Origin: Maribacter halichondriae
GTDB taxonomy: Bacteria; Bacteroidota; Bacteroidia; Flavobacteriales; Flavobacteriaceae
Direction: 5' to 3'
Length of the DNA: 64,000 nucleotides
NCBI RefSeq assembly: GCF_027474825.1
Contig: NZ_CP107030.1
Span: 1,494,529-1,558,528, forward strand
A model generated the notes under the pieces. The model did not search any database, was not told where the DNA came from, and saw only the letters and a program-made list of their open reading frames with translations. The position numbers were made by a program, and so were the translations under genes. Shown here piece after piece: positions 9,949 to 21,765 of this stretch; within the stretch, counting starts at the first letter, position 1, and the number at the start of each line of letters is the position of its first letter.

Positions 9949-10419
9949 CTAATATTTCCCCAACAGATCTATCATATCGGGCGAACCCTGTATTTTGGCA
10001 TGGTCAAGAGCAGTATTTCCTCGACTATCTTTCAACGCGGTATCGGCGCTGTTCTCGAGTAATAATTTAGCTATGTCCAATCGACCAAAAGTTGCTGCGT
10101 AAATCAAGCAGGTTGCCCCCATGGCATTCCGTTCGTTTACATTGGCTTCTTTTTCTATAAGTTTTTGGGCGAGATCGGTATAACCTTTAAAACAGACGCC
10201 CATCAGCGCCGTATTGCCAGAAGCATCCTTTGCATCGATTTTGGCACGTTTTTCCAATAAAAAATCTACGATCTCGGGTTCGTCATAATAGGTTGCCATA
10301 ATCAGTGGCGTTGATCCGCGCTGGTCTTTGCTATCAAGCAGCACAGGGTTCTTTTCCAACATGGCCCGTACTTCATTGAAGTTGCCGTTACGTATCTCAT
10401 TAAAAAATGTTTCGTTCAT
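9949..10419 (-). CDS. Ankyrin-repeat protein beside catalase-peroxidase
   Basis: From the ATG at 10419 (MNETFFNEIRNGNFNEVRAM) the product is 156 residues made almost wholly of four to five ankyrin repeats (DQRGSTPLIMATYYDEPEIVDF, DASGNTALMGVCFKGYTD, NAMGATCLIYAATFGRLDIA, DSRGNTALDHAKIQG). I prefer this start to one 22 codons further up because the extra segment is not ankyrin-like and runs towards a terminator hairpin at 10471-10506. Small ankyrin proteins next to catalase genes are known in other bacteria (for example ankB with katB in Pseudomonas), where they are needed for full catalase activity. Here it lies directly downstream of katG on the same strand, so a similar supporting role is a fair inference. 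Confidence 0.82.
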   Translation of the reverse strand: MNETFFNEIRNGNFNEVRAMLEKNPVLLDSKDQRGSTPLIMATYYDEPEIVDFLLEKRAKIDAKDASGNTALMGVCFKGYTDLAQKLIEKEANVNERNAMGATCLIYAATFGRLDIAKLLLENSADTALKDSRGNTALDHAKIQGSPDMIDLLGKY

Positions 10420-10470
10420 GGTCGCTGTGCTTTTATAATACTGAAATTCAATCCGTTCATATAAATGTAT

Positions 10471-10506
10471 AAAAAAAACTACCACATCTAAGCTATGATG
10501 TGGTAG
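10471..10506 (-). terminator. Rho-independent terminator after katG
   Basis: A perfect 10-bp stem (CTACCACATC at 10479-10488 with GATGTGGTAG at 10497-10506) and an 8-base loop are followed, on the minus strand, by eight T. It lies about 85 bases downstream of the katG stop and upstream of the ankyrin start, so it should end or attenuate katG transcription before the ankyrin gene. Confidence 0.8.
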
Positions 10507-10591
10507 CCAATATACTTAATTCTCTTTTTCATTTGTTGGGACTATCGTATGCGGCGAGCACTAGGCCAAGCACATTTCAACAATCCTCAAA

Positions 10592-12871
<2,280 letters not shown>

Positions 12872-13095
12872 CTAAGCGGTTAGATTCTATCCTTTAAAAA
12901 TACAAAAAACATAGGGCAGCTCATAGCCATTCTATATTAAAATATTATCAAATAATAAATATTTCCTATTTGAATGATGATTAATCTCAAAGAAACAAAA
13001 TCATACAAAAGTAACTTGTTACCTTACAATTTTTAAGTAATTTCTTACGTTATAGAAATTATTGTAGTTTTACAATCTAAAACCAACCAAATATT

Positions 13096-15290
13096 TTGGA
13101 AACCTTATCCATCAATTTTCTGATTAAAGATTCTCCCACGGCGGTGGCCATCATCGACAATGACATGTGTTTTATGAGTCATTCACGTATTTGGCTTTCA
13201 GAGCTTTGCAAAACGAGTAAAAATATCATAGGAAAATCATACTATGAGGTTCTTCCCGAAACCCCTACAGATTTAAGAACAATTTTACGAGAATGCCTTC
13301 AGGGAAAAACCAACATCAACAAAGGCCATAAATTTATCCATCCGAATGGCAGGATACAGTGGTTAAAATGGAAAATAAATCCATGGAAGTACGAGGATGG
13401 AACTACTGGCGGTATTATCATAATCTTAGAAGATATAACCGAACAAAAGCGGGACGAAGAACTTTTGTTGAAGGCAGAAAGCGTTGCCAGAATCGGTGGT
13501 TGGGAAGTCGACCTAGCGACCAGTAAAGTATATTGGACAAGTATTACCAAAGAAATACATGAAGTGCCTGAAGATTACGTTCCCAATCTAGAAGAAGGCA
13601 TTAATTTCTATAAGGCCGGAGAACATCGTGAAAATATCACCAAGTTAGTCAGCGAGGCCATCAGCGATGGCACCCCTTGGGATATTGAATTGATTATTGT
13701 CACCGCTAAAGGAAAGGAACTTTGGGTCAGGGCCATGGGCGATACCGAGGTCGTTGGCGGTACCTGCGTCAGGATTTTTGGCACCTTTCAAGATATCGAC
13801 GAAAAGAAAAGGGCCGAACTCAAGTATCAAGAAGTCACCACACGACTTAAAATTGCCACCGAAGCAGCCAATGTTGGCGTTTGGGACTACAACATTGAGG
13901 AAAACAAACTAGTCTGGGACGAAAACATGTACCGACTCTATGGAATTAACAAAGATGACTTTATTGGCGAATACGAGGCATGGCAGGCAGGCTTGCATCC
14001 CGATGATAAAAGACGAGGAGAGCAAGAAGTGGCAATGGCAGTTTCAGGTGAAAAAGAGTTCAATACCGAATTCAGGGTCATTTGGCCCAGCGGAGAAATC
14101 AGGCATATAAGGGCTATAGCAGTAACGCAACGAAATACCGATGGCGAAGCCATCAAAATGATCGGCACGAATTGGGATATCACCGAATTAAAGAACACCC
14201 AACTACAACTCATAAAAACCGAGGAGTCTTTGCAAGGCACCTTTGAAAATTCATCCATTGGTATGGCACTGGTCGGATTGGACGGCAAGTGGGCCAAAGT
14301 AAACGAAAGTCTTTGCAATAGTGTTGGATATACCGAAGACGAGATCCTAAAATTGACATTTCAAGATATAACGCACCCTGATGACCTTGCAAAAGATCTC
14401 GCTTTATTGAAAGAACTTATTGATGGAAAACGAGAGAGCTACCAAATCGAAAAACGATACCATCATAAAAATGGACATATAGTATATGTTTTATTGACAG
14501 TTACCGCCGTTAAAAACATAAACGGTGAGATATCACATTTCATTTCCCAGATTGTTGATATAACCTCACGCATAGAGGCCGAAAAAAATTAAAAGGTCTC
14601 TTAGACGTTACCAGCGAGCAGAATAATAGCCTGATGAATTTCGCACATATCGTTTCTCATAATCTTAGATCTCATTCGAGCAATCTCTCAATGCTCTCCG
14701 GTTTTTTGGCACAAGAGAAAAAAGAAAAAGAGCGAAAAAACCTAGTGCAAATGTTACAAGAAGCCTCGGGTAGCTTGAATGAAACCGTGATGCATCTAAA
14801 CGAAGTAGTGCAGGTAAAGGCCCATGCTCTGGAAAAAATGAAGGCCGTCAATCTGTATGATTGTTTGAAGGCAGTCGAAAAGAATATTAGTGTTTTATTG
14901 AAGGAAAAAGAAGCTAAGTGTATTATTAGTGTTCCAAGAAAGCAAAATATTAAAGCAATTCCGGCCTACTTGGATAGTGTTTTTCTTAACCTCTTTACCA
15001 ATAGTCTTAAATATAGTTTTCCCAGCAGGAAGCCGGTTATTGAAATAACATCCGAAGAAAAAGGCGATAAGGTTGTGGTCAAGTTCAAGGACAACGGCCT
15101 TGGTATCGATTTGGATAGACATGGGGAAAATCTATTCGGCATGTACAAAACGTTTCATCGCCATAAAGACGCCAAGGGTATCGGACTTTTCATTACGAAA
15201 AATCAAATAGAAGCGATGAATGGAAATATTTCTGTCGAAAGTACTGTGGATGTCGGAACCACCTTTACACTAGTTTTTGATATCAATTAA
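13096..15290 (+). CDS. Soluble multi-PAS sensor histidine kinase (frame break at 14582-14588)
   Basis: The rebuilt protein is about 731 residues without any transmembrane segment. It has four PAS domains in tandem (about 5-120, 125-245, 250-370, 375-498), each closing with an EDITEQK / QDIDEKK / WDITELK / VDITSRI-type linker. The kinase core follows: His box HIVSHNLRSH, N box LNLFTNSLKYS, G1 KDNGLGI and G2 DAKGIGLFI. The frame is lost at a seven-A run (14582-14588). One extra A gives EAEKKLKGLLDVTSEQNNSLMNF and a continuous kinase. An in-frame stop lies 15 bases upstream, so the start is the TTG at 13096; an internal ATG would cut into the first PAS. The partner response regulator starts 11 bases downstream. 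Confidence 0.88.
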
Positions 15291-15301
15291 TAACTCTGAA
15301 A

Positions 15302-15703
15302 ATGAAAAAATTAAACAGCACCTGTATAATAGATGACGATCCCATTTTCATTTATGGAACCAAACGAATCATGAACGAGATCGATTTTAGCGAGAATATA
15401 TTGGTCTACAACAACGGGCAAGATGCTCTAGATGGTCTTATGGCCCTAACAGCGGAAGGTAAAGACTTGCCTTCGGTAATATTTTTAGACCTCAACATGC
15501 CCATCATGAACGGTTGGGAGTTTCTAGAAGATTATGTAAAAATACCCAATCCAAATCGGGAGAAGGTCATTATATATATACTAAGCTCCTCGGTCGACCC
15601 AAGAGATCTTGAACGAATCAAACACTACAAAGTGGTCAATAATTATATTCTAAAGCCGATTTCGCCGAAGGACCTAAAGCGTGTTCTCGAGCAGGTGGTA
15701 TAG
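15302..15703 (+). CDS. Single-domain (CheY-like) response regulator
   Basis: The 133-residue protein is only a receiver domain. It has the acidic pair in CIIDDDPIF, the phosphoacceptor Asp in VIFLDLNMPIMNGWEF, the Ser switch in IYILSSSVDPRD and the Lys in NYILKPISP. No output domain is present, so it would act by protein contact or as a phosphorelay intermediate. It follows the four-PAS kinase by 11 bases and is almost certainly its partner. Such PAS-kinase and receiver pairs are frequent in Flavobacteriia. The downstream target is unknown. Confidence 0.92.
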   Translation: MKKLNSTCIIDDDPIFIYGTKRIMNEIDFSENILVYNNGQDALDGLMALTAEGKDLPSVIFLDLNMPIMNGWEFLEDYVKIPNPNREKVIIYILSSSVDPRDLERIKHYKVVNNYILKPISPKDLKRVLEQVV

Positions 15704-15726
15704 CCCAATTATCTTATTTAAGAATT

Positions 15727-17061
15727 TCAATTTCTGATACCGGGCGTAAAGTCATCGGGGGCTTCTAGGGGTCTATCAATGGTCCATTCGTCAGACGTGT
15801 AGTTTGAATTACCTGCTAAAATATTCAAGTTTCGGAGTGCACGGCCATTTTCAAATTCGTGGTTTGTGCCAGTACCATCCTCTCCGATGACCCCAAAAAC
15901 ATCAATTACGGTCCCGAACGGGTCAACCAATTCGAAATTATCATCGCCATTTGAATCTGCAGGACTATTTGTGCCAACGACTAAATCGGGCACAAAATCA
16001 TATACTTTTTCAAATTCTTCCGCATTGGGCGAAATAACCAAAGTTCCATTGGCCGTAATAGCATAACCTGAAAAATCAATGGTCGAACTTATTTCGGTAT
16101 TATTATTGGTGTAGCGATGTAGCTTCCATCCTTTAAGGGATAACACATCTGAATTCGAATTGAACAATTCTACGAAGCGGGCACCAGGATTATTTTCCGG
16201 ATCGGCAAGTTCCGAAATGAAAATGTTGGTCGACGTGAACTCATCGACCAGATCTTCACATCGTTCTTGGGTAAAATCAATATCAGCCAAACTTCGTACT
16301 GCCAAAAAATAATTATCATTTTCCCTGAGCAACACCCCGGTTACCGTTCCATTACCTTCGGGCAAAAATTCCTTTTGAAAATCGGAAAACCCGCTATTTA
16401 GCAACAAGATTTCATTGTCATTACAGTCGGTCAGAGTACGTTCGGTTTCTTCGTTTTCCAAAGCAAATGTTTCTCCCAATTCCTCATCGATAATTTCAAG
16501 GGAATTGAATTGAACCAAGGTATTGGTCAAATCTTCTCTAAGGTCAAGTATAGAGATTTCAGCAGGCTGAAGGGAAACACCCGATTCACAGGAAACAAAG
16601 ATATGTTGGTCGACTACTGAGGCGGGCAATCTTCCCACTGATACATTTCCAAAAGAGGTAAAAGTGGCGCCAAGCTTAAAAACACCTCTACTTCTGCCAA
16701 GATACAATCCTTTCAATTTAATATATATTTTGCTTCCTAGCGGATAAAATAAGTGTGAATCGCGCTTATCGATTTCAATCTGAAACCCTTCTATCGGATT
16801 TACTTTTTTATCCTGAATATGCAATACACTAAAAAAATTACCAGCTTCATCGGAAGAAACGACATATCCTTCAATAATCAAATCCTCTTGTATTTGCAGC
16901 GTTTGATCTACATAAAGATTTTTGATTTCCGAATATGTAGCATTCGCCGTAAGGGCTTCGGTACAATTACTTTCGGGCGCATCGAAGTTTTTGTCTTTGA
17001 CGCAGGAGAACTGCATTAAAACCAAGATTATCGCGGTTACAAAATTTATTTTTCTATTCAT
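15727..17061 (-). CDS. DUF5689 / lamin-tail domain lipoprotein
   Basis: The 444-residue protein has a lipoprotein signal (ILVLMQFSC). Two beta-rich segments follow (about 40-150 and 165-265, with EDLIIEGYVVSSDEAGNF and TGVLLRENDNYFLAVRSLADIDF) that read like paired OB-fold modules of the DUF5689 type. The C-terminal part (about 275-444, NIFISELADPENNPGARFVELFN ... GWKLHRY ... DEWTIDRPLE) is a lamin-tail domain. It lies 15 bases downstream of a TonB receptor and is surely co-transcribed with it; a secreted endonuclease-like gene diverges on the other side. OB-folds and lamin-tail domains also accompany secreted nucleases such as ExeM, so nucleic-acid capture at the surface is possible but unproven. 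Confidence 0.8.
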   Translation of the reverse strand: MNRKINFVTAIILVLMQFSCVKDKNFDAPESNCTEALTANATYSEIKNLYVDQTLQIQEDLIIEGYVVSSDEAGNFFSVLHIQDKKVNPIEGFQIEIDKRDSHLFYPLGSKIYIKLKGLYLGRSRGVFKLGATFTSFGNVSVGRLPASVVDQHIFVSCESGVSLQPAEISILDLREDLTNTLVQFNSLEIIDEELGETFALENEETERTLTDCNDNEILLLNSGFSDFQKEFLPEGNGTVTGVLLRENDNYFLAVRSLADIDFTQERCEDLVDEFTSTNIFISELADPENNPGARFVELFNSNSDVLSLKGWKLHRYTNNNTEISSTIDFSGYAITANGTLVISPNAEEFEKVYDFVPDLVVGTNSPADSNGDDNFELVDPFGTVIDVFGVIGEDGTGTNHEFENGRALRNLNILAGNSNYTSDEWTIDRPLEAPDDFTPGIRN

Positions 17062-17076
17062 TTCAAGTGCTCCTTT

Positions 17077-19803
17077 TCAAAAACTAAACGCCATATTTAA
17101 GAAGTACGTCCTTCCATAGCCGTACCAATACTTTGGTGCGAATGAAGGCGTGCCGCTCAGATTGTCTTGTTGCAATTGACCAAAATTTCCGTTTCTGCTC
17201 TGTTCGTATCCTCCCGTTCTAAATGTCGTATCGAATACATTGTTGATGCTAGCGAAAATGCTGATATATTTTCCTTTCTTAAGCCATGATTTTCCTCCGA
17301 CAAGATTCAATAGATAAAAATTGTCCAAAGGTTTTTGTATCAGTAACTGATTGACATTCTCATCGGTAGCTTCCGGAAAATTTCGACCTGTTTCCGGGTC
17401 AATAAAAAAACTTTGGGTTCGGGTTATGGTCGAAATATTGGTATAATTATTTCCCAAATAGTTTGACGTTGCGGCCACCCACCAGTATTTTGGGTCACGG
17501 TACTCGATACCAAACGCAAGTGCTTTTTGAGGGCCCTGGGTAAGTTTGTAACCCTTGATGTTCGACACTCCCAAATCTATAAAACCATCAAGATTTATTA
17601 GGTCTTCTTCCGCTCCAGCAGTATCGAAATTGATGTTTACGTTGGGGTTGCTGGCATATTCATATTTTCCAACGGCGGCAACGGCGGTCAGTTTTACCGA
17701 AGATGAGATTTGATATTCGAGACCGAGTTCAACACCCTTATGAAGTTTATCCAAATCGGTCAATACTTCTTGCACAAAATCAGAGCCCACCCCTGCATCG
17801 ACAAAAAAGAAGTTTATGTCTATCGTGTTTTGAAATCGGGTATAAAAGGTGGTAAATCGACCTGTCAGTTTTGCCAAGCGCATAAAATAATTTAAATCTA
17901 CTGTTGACTGCGTTTCACTTTGAATTCCTCGTACAATCTGATTGTTCTCCCTTGAATTGATGAAAACATTCTGTAAAACGGGCGGGCGGGTCTGATAGCT
18001 TCCATGTGCGGTCAACCAATGCCTTCCCGTCAATTTATAAGTAAATCCACTTTTTGCGCCGAAATTGGAAAATTTCACAACGGAACTCTTTCCCAAGGAA
18101 TTATCAGGAAAGCGTTCGTTTGCAAAAAGTCCGTTGCGTTGATAGTTCGTGCAGGAATACCTTCCGGCGAAAAAGGCATTCCATGTATTCCGGTTGTATC
18201 GCAGTTGCGCAAAACCATCGAATTGGGATGCATCCATTTCATAATGGTAATTGAAAATGTCATCTTCATTTTTCTGTTGCTCGCCGTTTGTGTCATTTAG
18301 GGTATTTGAAAATGGATCTACATCCAAATGGTAATCTGCTCCCAACAAATCGTTGATACGGGCAAAGTTCTCAGAGGTCAGTTTCTTATAGGCCAATCCG
18401 AAATCGATTTGGAAGCGGTCGGTCAACGTGAAATTTCCAAGTGAATTAAATGTCAATTGAGTATCATCCGCGGTATCGTCATATAAAATATAAGCCGCTT
18501 GCTCTCGATTGTTAGATGCATAAATTTGTCCCCAGTCCGTTTGTGGATCTTCCAAAAAACCTTCTTTGGCCAAATTGGCACTGGCGAAATTGGCGCCGAT
18601 GGGGCTATTGATATAGAAGCTTGGTAGATACCGATAATAGGTCGGGTCAGGGTTGGGCGCATTGTAATATCCTAATCGGCTTCGCGCATGGGTTCCGAAT
18701 TGATATACAATACCCGTATTCAAGTTGAACTTATCTGACTCGTAAAAATGGTTCAGCATCAACATAGGCTCCACAATTTTACGTTCCCGGGCGTTTCTAA
18801 TTTTCCCATCTTGCAAGCCCCAATAGGGATTATACTTTTTACCCGCCAACTCGAAAACTTCTTCTGTAATAGCCAAGGAACGGCCACGACGATTGCTGGC
18901 GAAAATTCCTGTGAGGGTAACAGCATGTTGCTCGTTCAACCGATATTCCAAAGCTCCGAAAAGTGAAAAGGCATCATATAAAGTACCATCGATATAGCCT
19001 TGTCTCGCCCATCTTCGTGAGCCCGAGACCGAATAGGCTAGGCCATTTTCCTTTACCCCCGAAGTATAAGTAGCCATTAATCGACCTGCATAGGTACGGT
19101 TCGATGCTGAGGAAGACAATCGCGTACCCGGCCGCAAGCCCGAAGGTCGCATATCGATATTCGTATTGCCTAAGATTCCGCCGAAGGTGAAATCGGAAGC
19201 CTCCAAACCGTTAGTGAACTGTTGGTTTCTGGTTACGTCGTTTAGGCCTCCCCAATTGTTCCATTGCGGTCGGCCGTCAAAAAACTTGTTCATGGGTACG
19301 CCGTTGATCAATACTTTTCCATTTTGGGAATCGTATCCTCGAACACGAAAAAAGGCTTGGCCGAAATCAAAAGCGGCACGGCTCAGAAAAACATCGCGAG
19401 TGGCTTGTAAAAGTCCCGAAGAGTTTGAACTGGCCGCGTCGTCCAAAAGCTCCGAATCGGTTAATGTTATCAGATTGTCCGTTTGTTCTAGAGTAAGGTC
19501 GCGTTCAAGATATATGGTTCCAATATCCAAAGCCAGATTTCCTAAATTCACGGGTATTCCCTTTGTGACAAAATCAGGAAAGGATATGGTAAGAATATAG
19601 TCGTCTGCCGAAGGGCCGAAAAGTGTAAACTTTCCGTTAGCATCGGTTTTTGTCGCGAATTCGGTTCCTTGCAAGGTTATATCGACGTTGACTAAAGGTT
19701 CTTTGGATCGCTCATTAATTACGACTCCAAATATCCTGTTTTCCTGTCCGGTCACGAATTTTGGCAACAGATAAAATACTATGAATACGAATAAAATTCG
19801 CAT
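17077..19803 (-). CDS. TonB-dependent receptor with carboxypeptidase-like N-terminal domain
   Basis: The 908-residue protein has a signal peptide, a carboxypeptidase-D-like regulatory domain (about 20-100, NRIFGVVINERSKEPLVNVDI), a plug (about 110-240, AFFRVRGYDSQNGKVLINGVPMNKF) and a barrel that ends in GRTYFLNMAFSF. There is no SusD-type partner. Instead it pairs with a DUF5689/lamin-tail lipoprotein 15 bases downstream and with a secreted phosphodiesterase gene that starts 121 bases away in the opposite direction. That setting suggests import of a nucleic-acid or phosphoester product rather than a polysaccharide, which is inference. The intergenic space upstream contains an imperfect GAAAAACCTA / GGGTTTTTTC inverted repeat. 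Confidence 0.88.
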   Translation of the reverse strand: MRILFVFIVFYLLPKFVTGQENRIFGVVINERSKEPLVNVDITLQGTEFATKTDANGKFTLFGPSADDYILTISFPDFVTKGIPVNLGNLALDIGTIYLERDLTLEQTDNLITLTDSELLDDAASSNSSGLLQATRDVFLSRAAFDFGQAFFRVRGYDSQNGKVLINGVPMNKFFDGRPQWNNWGGLNDVTRNQQFTNGLEASDFTFGGILGNTNIDMRPSGLRPGTRLSSSASNRTYAGRLMATYTSGVKENGLAYSVSGSRRWARQGYIDGTLYDAFSLFGALEYRLNEQHAVTLTGIFASNRRGRSLAITEEVFELAGKKYNPYWGLQDGKIRNARERKIVEPMLMLNHFYESDKFNLNTGIVYQFGTHARSRLGYYNAPNPDPTYYRYLPSFYINSPIGANFASANLAKEGFLEDPQTDWGQIYASNNREQAAYILYDDTADDTQLTFNSLGNFTLTDRFQIDFGLAYKKLTSENFARINDLLGADYHLDVDPFSNTLNDTNGEQQKNEDDIFNYHYEMDASQFDGFAQLRYNRNTWNAFFAGRYSCTNYQRNGLFANERFPDNSLGKSSVVKFSNFGAKSGFTYKLTGRHWLTAHGSYQTRPPVLQNVFINSRENNQIVRGIQSETQSTVDLNYFMRLAKLTGRFTTFYTRFQNTIDINFFFVDAGVGSDFVQEVLTDLDKLHKGVELGLEYQISSSVKLTAVAAVGKYEYASNPNVNINFDTAGAEEDLINLDGFIDLGVSNIKGYKLTQGPQKALAFGIEYRDPKYWWVAATSNYLGNNYTNISTITRTQSFFIDPETGRNFPEATDENVNQLLIQKPLDNFYLLNLVGGKSWLKKGKYISIFASINNVFDTTFRTGGYEQSRNGNFGQLQQDNLSGTPSFAPKYWYGYGRTYFLNMAFSF

Positions 19804-19924
19804 TTAAAATAGTTTGGTTAGTGTGAATACCTTACAATATATTGATAAAGTGAACAATGAAGACGAAAAACCTATCGAAATTGAGGGTTTTTTCGTTACT
19901 TGAGGACTATATCTACTTGATTCA

Positions 19925-20995
19925 ATGAAAATTAGATGTATACTTTTGCTCCTTTTTTCGGTATGTAACACCCTAGCACAATCGGAAAAAAGGTTCAAAA
20001 TCAGAACTGTCGCCTTTTATAATGTCGAAAACCTATTCGACACTGTGAACGACACCTTAATCTTTGACGATGACCGCACGCCAGAAGGAAAAGACCATTG
20101 GACCGTAGAACGTTATGAAAAGAAAGTTGGCGATATTGTTAGGGTGCTATCCGAAATAGGTTCGAATGTAACCAATACTTCCCCGGATATTATTGGAATT
20201 TGTGAAGTAGAGAACCGAAAGGTTGTCGAAGATTTGATAAACCACCCTACATTACAACAAAAAGATTACGGAATTGTCCATTTTGATTCCCCTGATGAAC
20301 GGGGAATCGATGTTGCCCTACTTTATAAGAAATCAGCATTCCTTCCTATCTCATTCGAAAGTCATAGATTATTGTTGATTGACGATGAGGAGGAGCGAAA
20401 CTATACGCGCGACCAACTTGTAGTGAGCGGACTTCTGGATAATGAGAACATACACCTTATTGTAAACCATTGGCCCTCTAGAAGTGGCGGTGAGGCTCGA
20501 AGCAAGCCCAATAGGATGGCCGCTGCCAAGTTGAATAAGCGCATCATCGATTCCATTCAGCGATTGGATGCTTCCGTTAAAATCATCAGTATGGGCGATT
20601 TTAACGATGGGCCAAAAGACGACAGCTTTACAAAGATTCTAGGAACTAAAGGAAAGCGTGAAAAAGTCATGGAGAACGAACTTTTCAACCCAATGGAAAA
20701 ATTACACCGCAAAGGTATTGGCTCATTGGCCTATCGCGATAAATGGAACCTTTTTGACCAAATCTACTTTACGGGCAACTTTTTGCATTCAAAAGATGAA
20801 TATCGCTTTTGGAAAGCCGGAGTATATAATCCAAAGTATTTGATAACCAAAAAAGGACAGTACAAAGGATACCCGTTTCGCACTTATGCGGGTGGGAGTT
20901 ATGCCGGCGGGTATTCGGACCATTTTCCGGTGTATGTTTATTTGATAAGGGAGGCCGCCGCAGACCCTTCTCAAGGTGGGGAGCCAAAACGATAA
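19925..20995 (+). CDS. Secreted endonuclease/exonuclease/phosphatase family protein
   Basis: The 356-residue protein has a signal peptide (ILLLLFSVCNTLAQ) and a full EEP (DNase I-like) fold. The metal and catalytic residues are visible: Asn in FYNVENLFD, Glu in GICEVENRK, Arg/Asp in DERGIDVALLY, His in IVNHWPSR, Asp and Asn in SMGDFNDGP, and the closing Asp-His in GYSDHFPVYVYL. It should cleave phosphodiester bonds, most likely of DNA, in the periplasm or outside. It diverges from the TonB receptor/DUF5689 pair. The last 14 residues (REAAADPSQGGEPKR) are unlike the rest, are coded by GC-richer DNA and run into a palindrome, so they may be repeat-derived. Confidence 0.88.
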   Translation: MKIRCILLLLFSVCNTLAQSEKRFKIRTVAFYNVENLFDTVNDTLIFDDDRTPEGKDHWTVERYEKKVGDIVRVLSEIGSNVTNTSPDIIGICEVENRKVVEDLINHPTLQQKDYGIVHFDSPDERGIDVALLYKKSAFLPISFESHRLLLIDDEEERNYTRDQLVVSGLLDNENIHLIVNHWPSRSGGEARSKPNRMAAAKLNKRIIDSIQRLDASVKIISMGDFNDGPKDDSFTKILGTKGKREKVMENELFNPMEKLHRKGIGSLAYRDKWNLFDQIYFTGNFLHSKDEYRFWKAGVYNPKYLITKKGQYKGYPFRTYAGGSYAGGYSDHFPVYVYLIREAAADPSQGGEPKR

Positions 20996-21006
20996 GGGAA
21001 ATTGTA

Positions 21007-21094
21007 CGTCATTGCGAGCAGAGCGAAGCAATCTGTTGAACCCTTCTGCAAAAGTTTAACAGATTGCTTCGTCGTTTTACTCCTCGCAATGACG
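21007..21094. repeat. Long intergenic palindrome (GTCATTGCGAG type)
   Basis: The outer arms CGTCATTGCGAG and CTCGCAATGACG and the inner arms GAAGCAATCTGTT and AACAGATTGCTTC form a large hairpin between two convergent genes. The same inner and outer words recur at 62125-62240. It looks like a REP-type element and could also act as a bidirectional terminator. Confidence 0.8.
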
Positions 21095-21098
21095 TTTT

Positions 21099-21687
21099 CT
21101 ATAATTCCTCAATAACGATATTCCGCCACTTCACTTTGATACCGCCACCATCATGAATTTGAAGCGCGATACCCCCTTCTCCCTCACCGATTTTTTCATC
21201 GGAAAAGTTGACCATTTCGGTGCCATTGAGCCAAGAAGTCAAATGGTCGCCATCGACACGTATCTTCATGGTGTTCCACTCGCCCATTTTTAGGGCCTTA
21301 TCTTTATCAGGATCGGGTTTAATGAGCCACCCACGGCCGTATGATTCATATACTCCCCCAGTATCGTGCCCTGGGGGGCGACCTCAACTTGCCAGCCGCT
21401 TACTTTTGTACCATCGACAGTGGATCGATAAAAACGCCACTGTTACCATTGGCTTCTTGTTTGAAATCTAAGGTAATCTCGAAGTTTTTATAATGGTCGT
21501 TCGTGCCCAGGTACCCATAGCCTTTGTCAGGGCCACTTTCGCAGATTAGAAGTCCGTCTTCGACGTACCACTTTTCGGTGCCGTAGATAGTCCAACCTTC
21601 AAGGTTTTCGCCGTTGAAGAGTTGCTTTTGTTGAGAGAAAATTAAAGTGGAAAAGAGGATTGCCGTAAGCAGCATTGGTTTTTTCAT
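21099..21687 (-). CDS. DUF1080 (3-keto-disaccharide hydrolase-like) protein (two frame breaks)
   Basis: The N-terminal part has a signal peptide (MKKPMLLTAILFSTLIFSQ) and the family entry QLFNGENLEGWTIYG, then EANGNSGVFI. The C-terminal part reads MGEWNTMKIRVDGDHLTSWLNGTEMVNFSDEKIGEGEGGIALQIHDGGGIKVKWRNI, classic for DUF1080 beta-jellyroll proteins (quoted here as one region, 21099-21287). Between them two single-base losses, near 21424-21427 and at the six-G run 21373-21378, must be repaired to give RSTVDGTKVSGWQVEVAPPG and HDTGGVYESYGRGWL. The corrected length is 196 residues. Members act on oxidised disaccharides or bind sugars in the periplasm. Substrate here unknown. Confidence 0.85.
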
Positions 21688-21728
21688 AATGAAGTCTTTA
21701 TTATTTGAGTTTTTGATATGTTAACCAG

Positions 21729-21748
21729 ATTCCCGCCTTCGCGGGAAT
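21729..21748. repeat. Short palindrome ATTCCCGC-cttc-GCGGGAAT
   Basis: A perfect 8-bp stem with a 4-base loop lies between the DUF1080 gene and the membrane protein gene upstream of it. It is followed by TGAC, so it resembles the ends of the other palindromes in this window. Confidence 0.65.
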
Positions 21749-21765
21749 GACAATAAAACCTGCTT

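Noticed and set aside
13096..13170. ATG inside the first PAS as start of the PAS kinase
   Set aside because: It would remove the first PAS strands; the TTG at 13096 keeps the domain and lies 15 bases after an in-frame stop.
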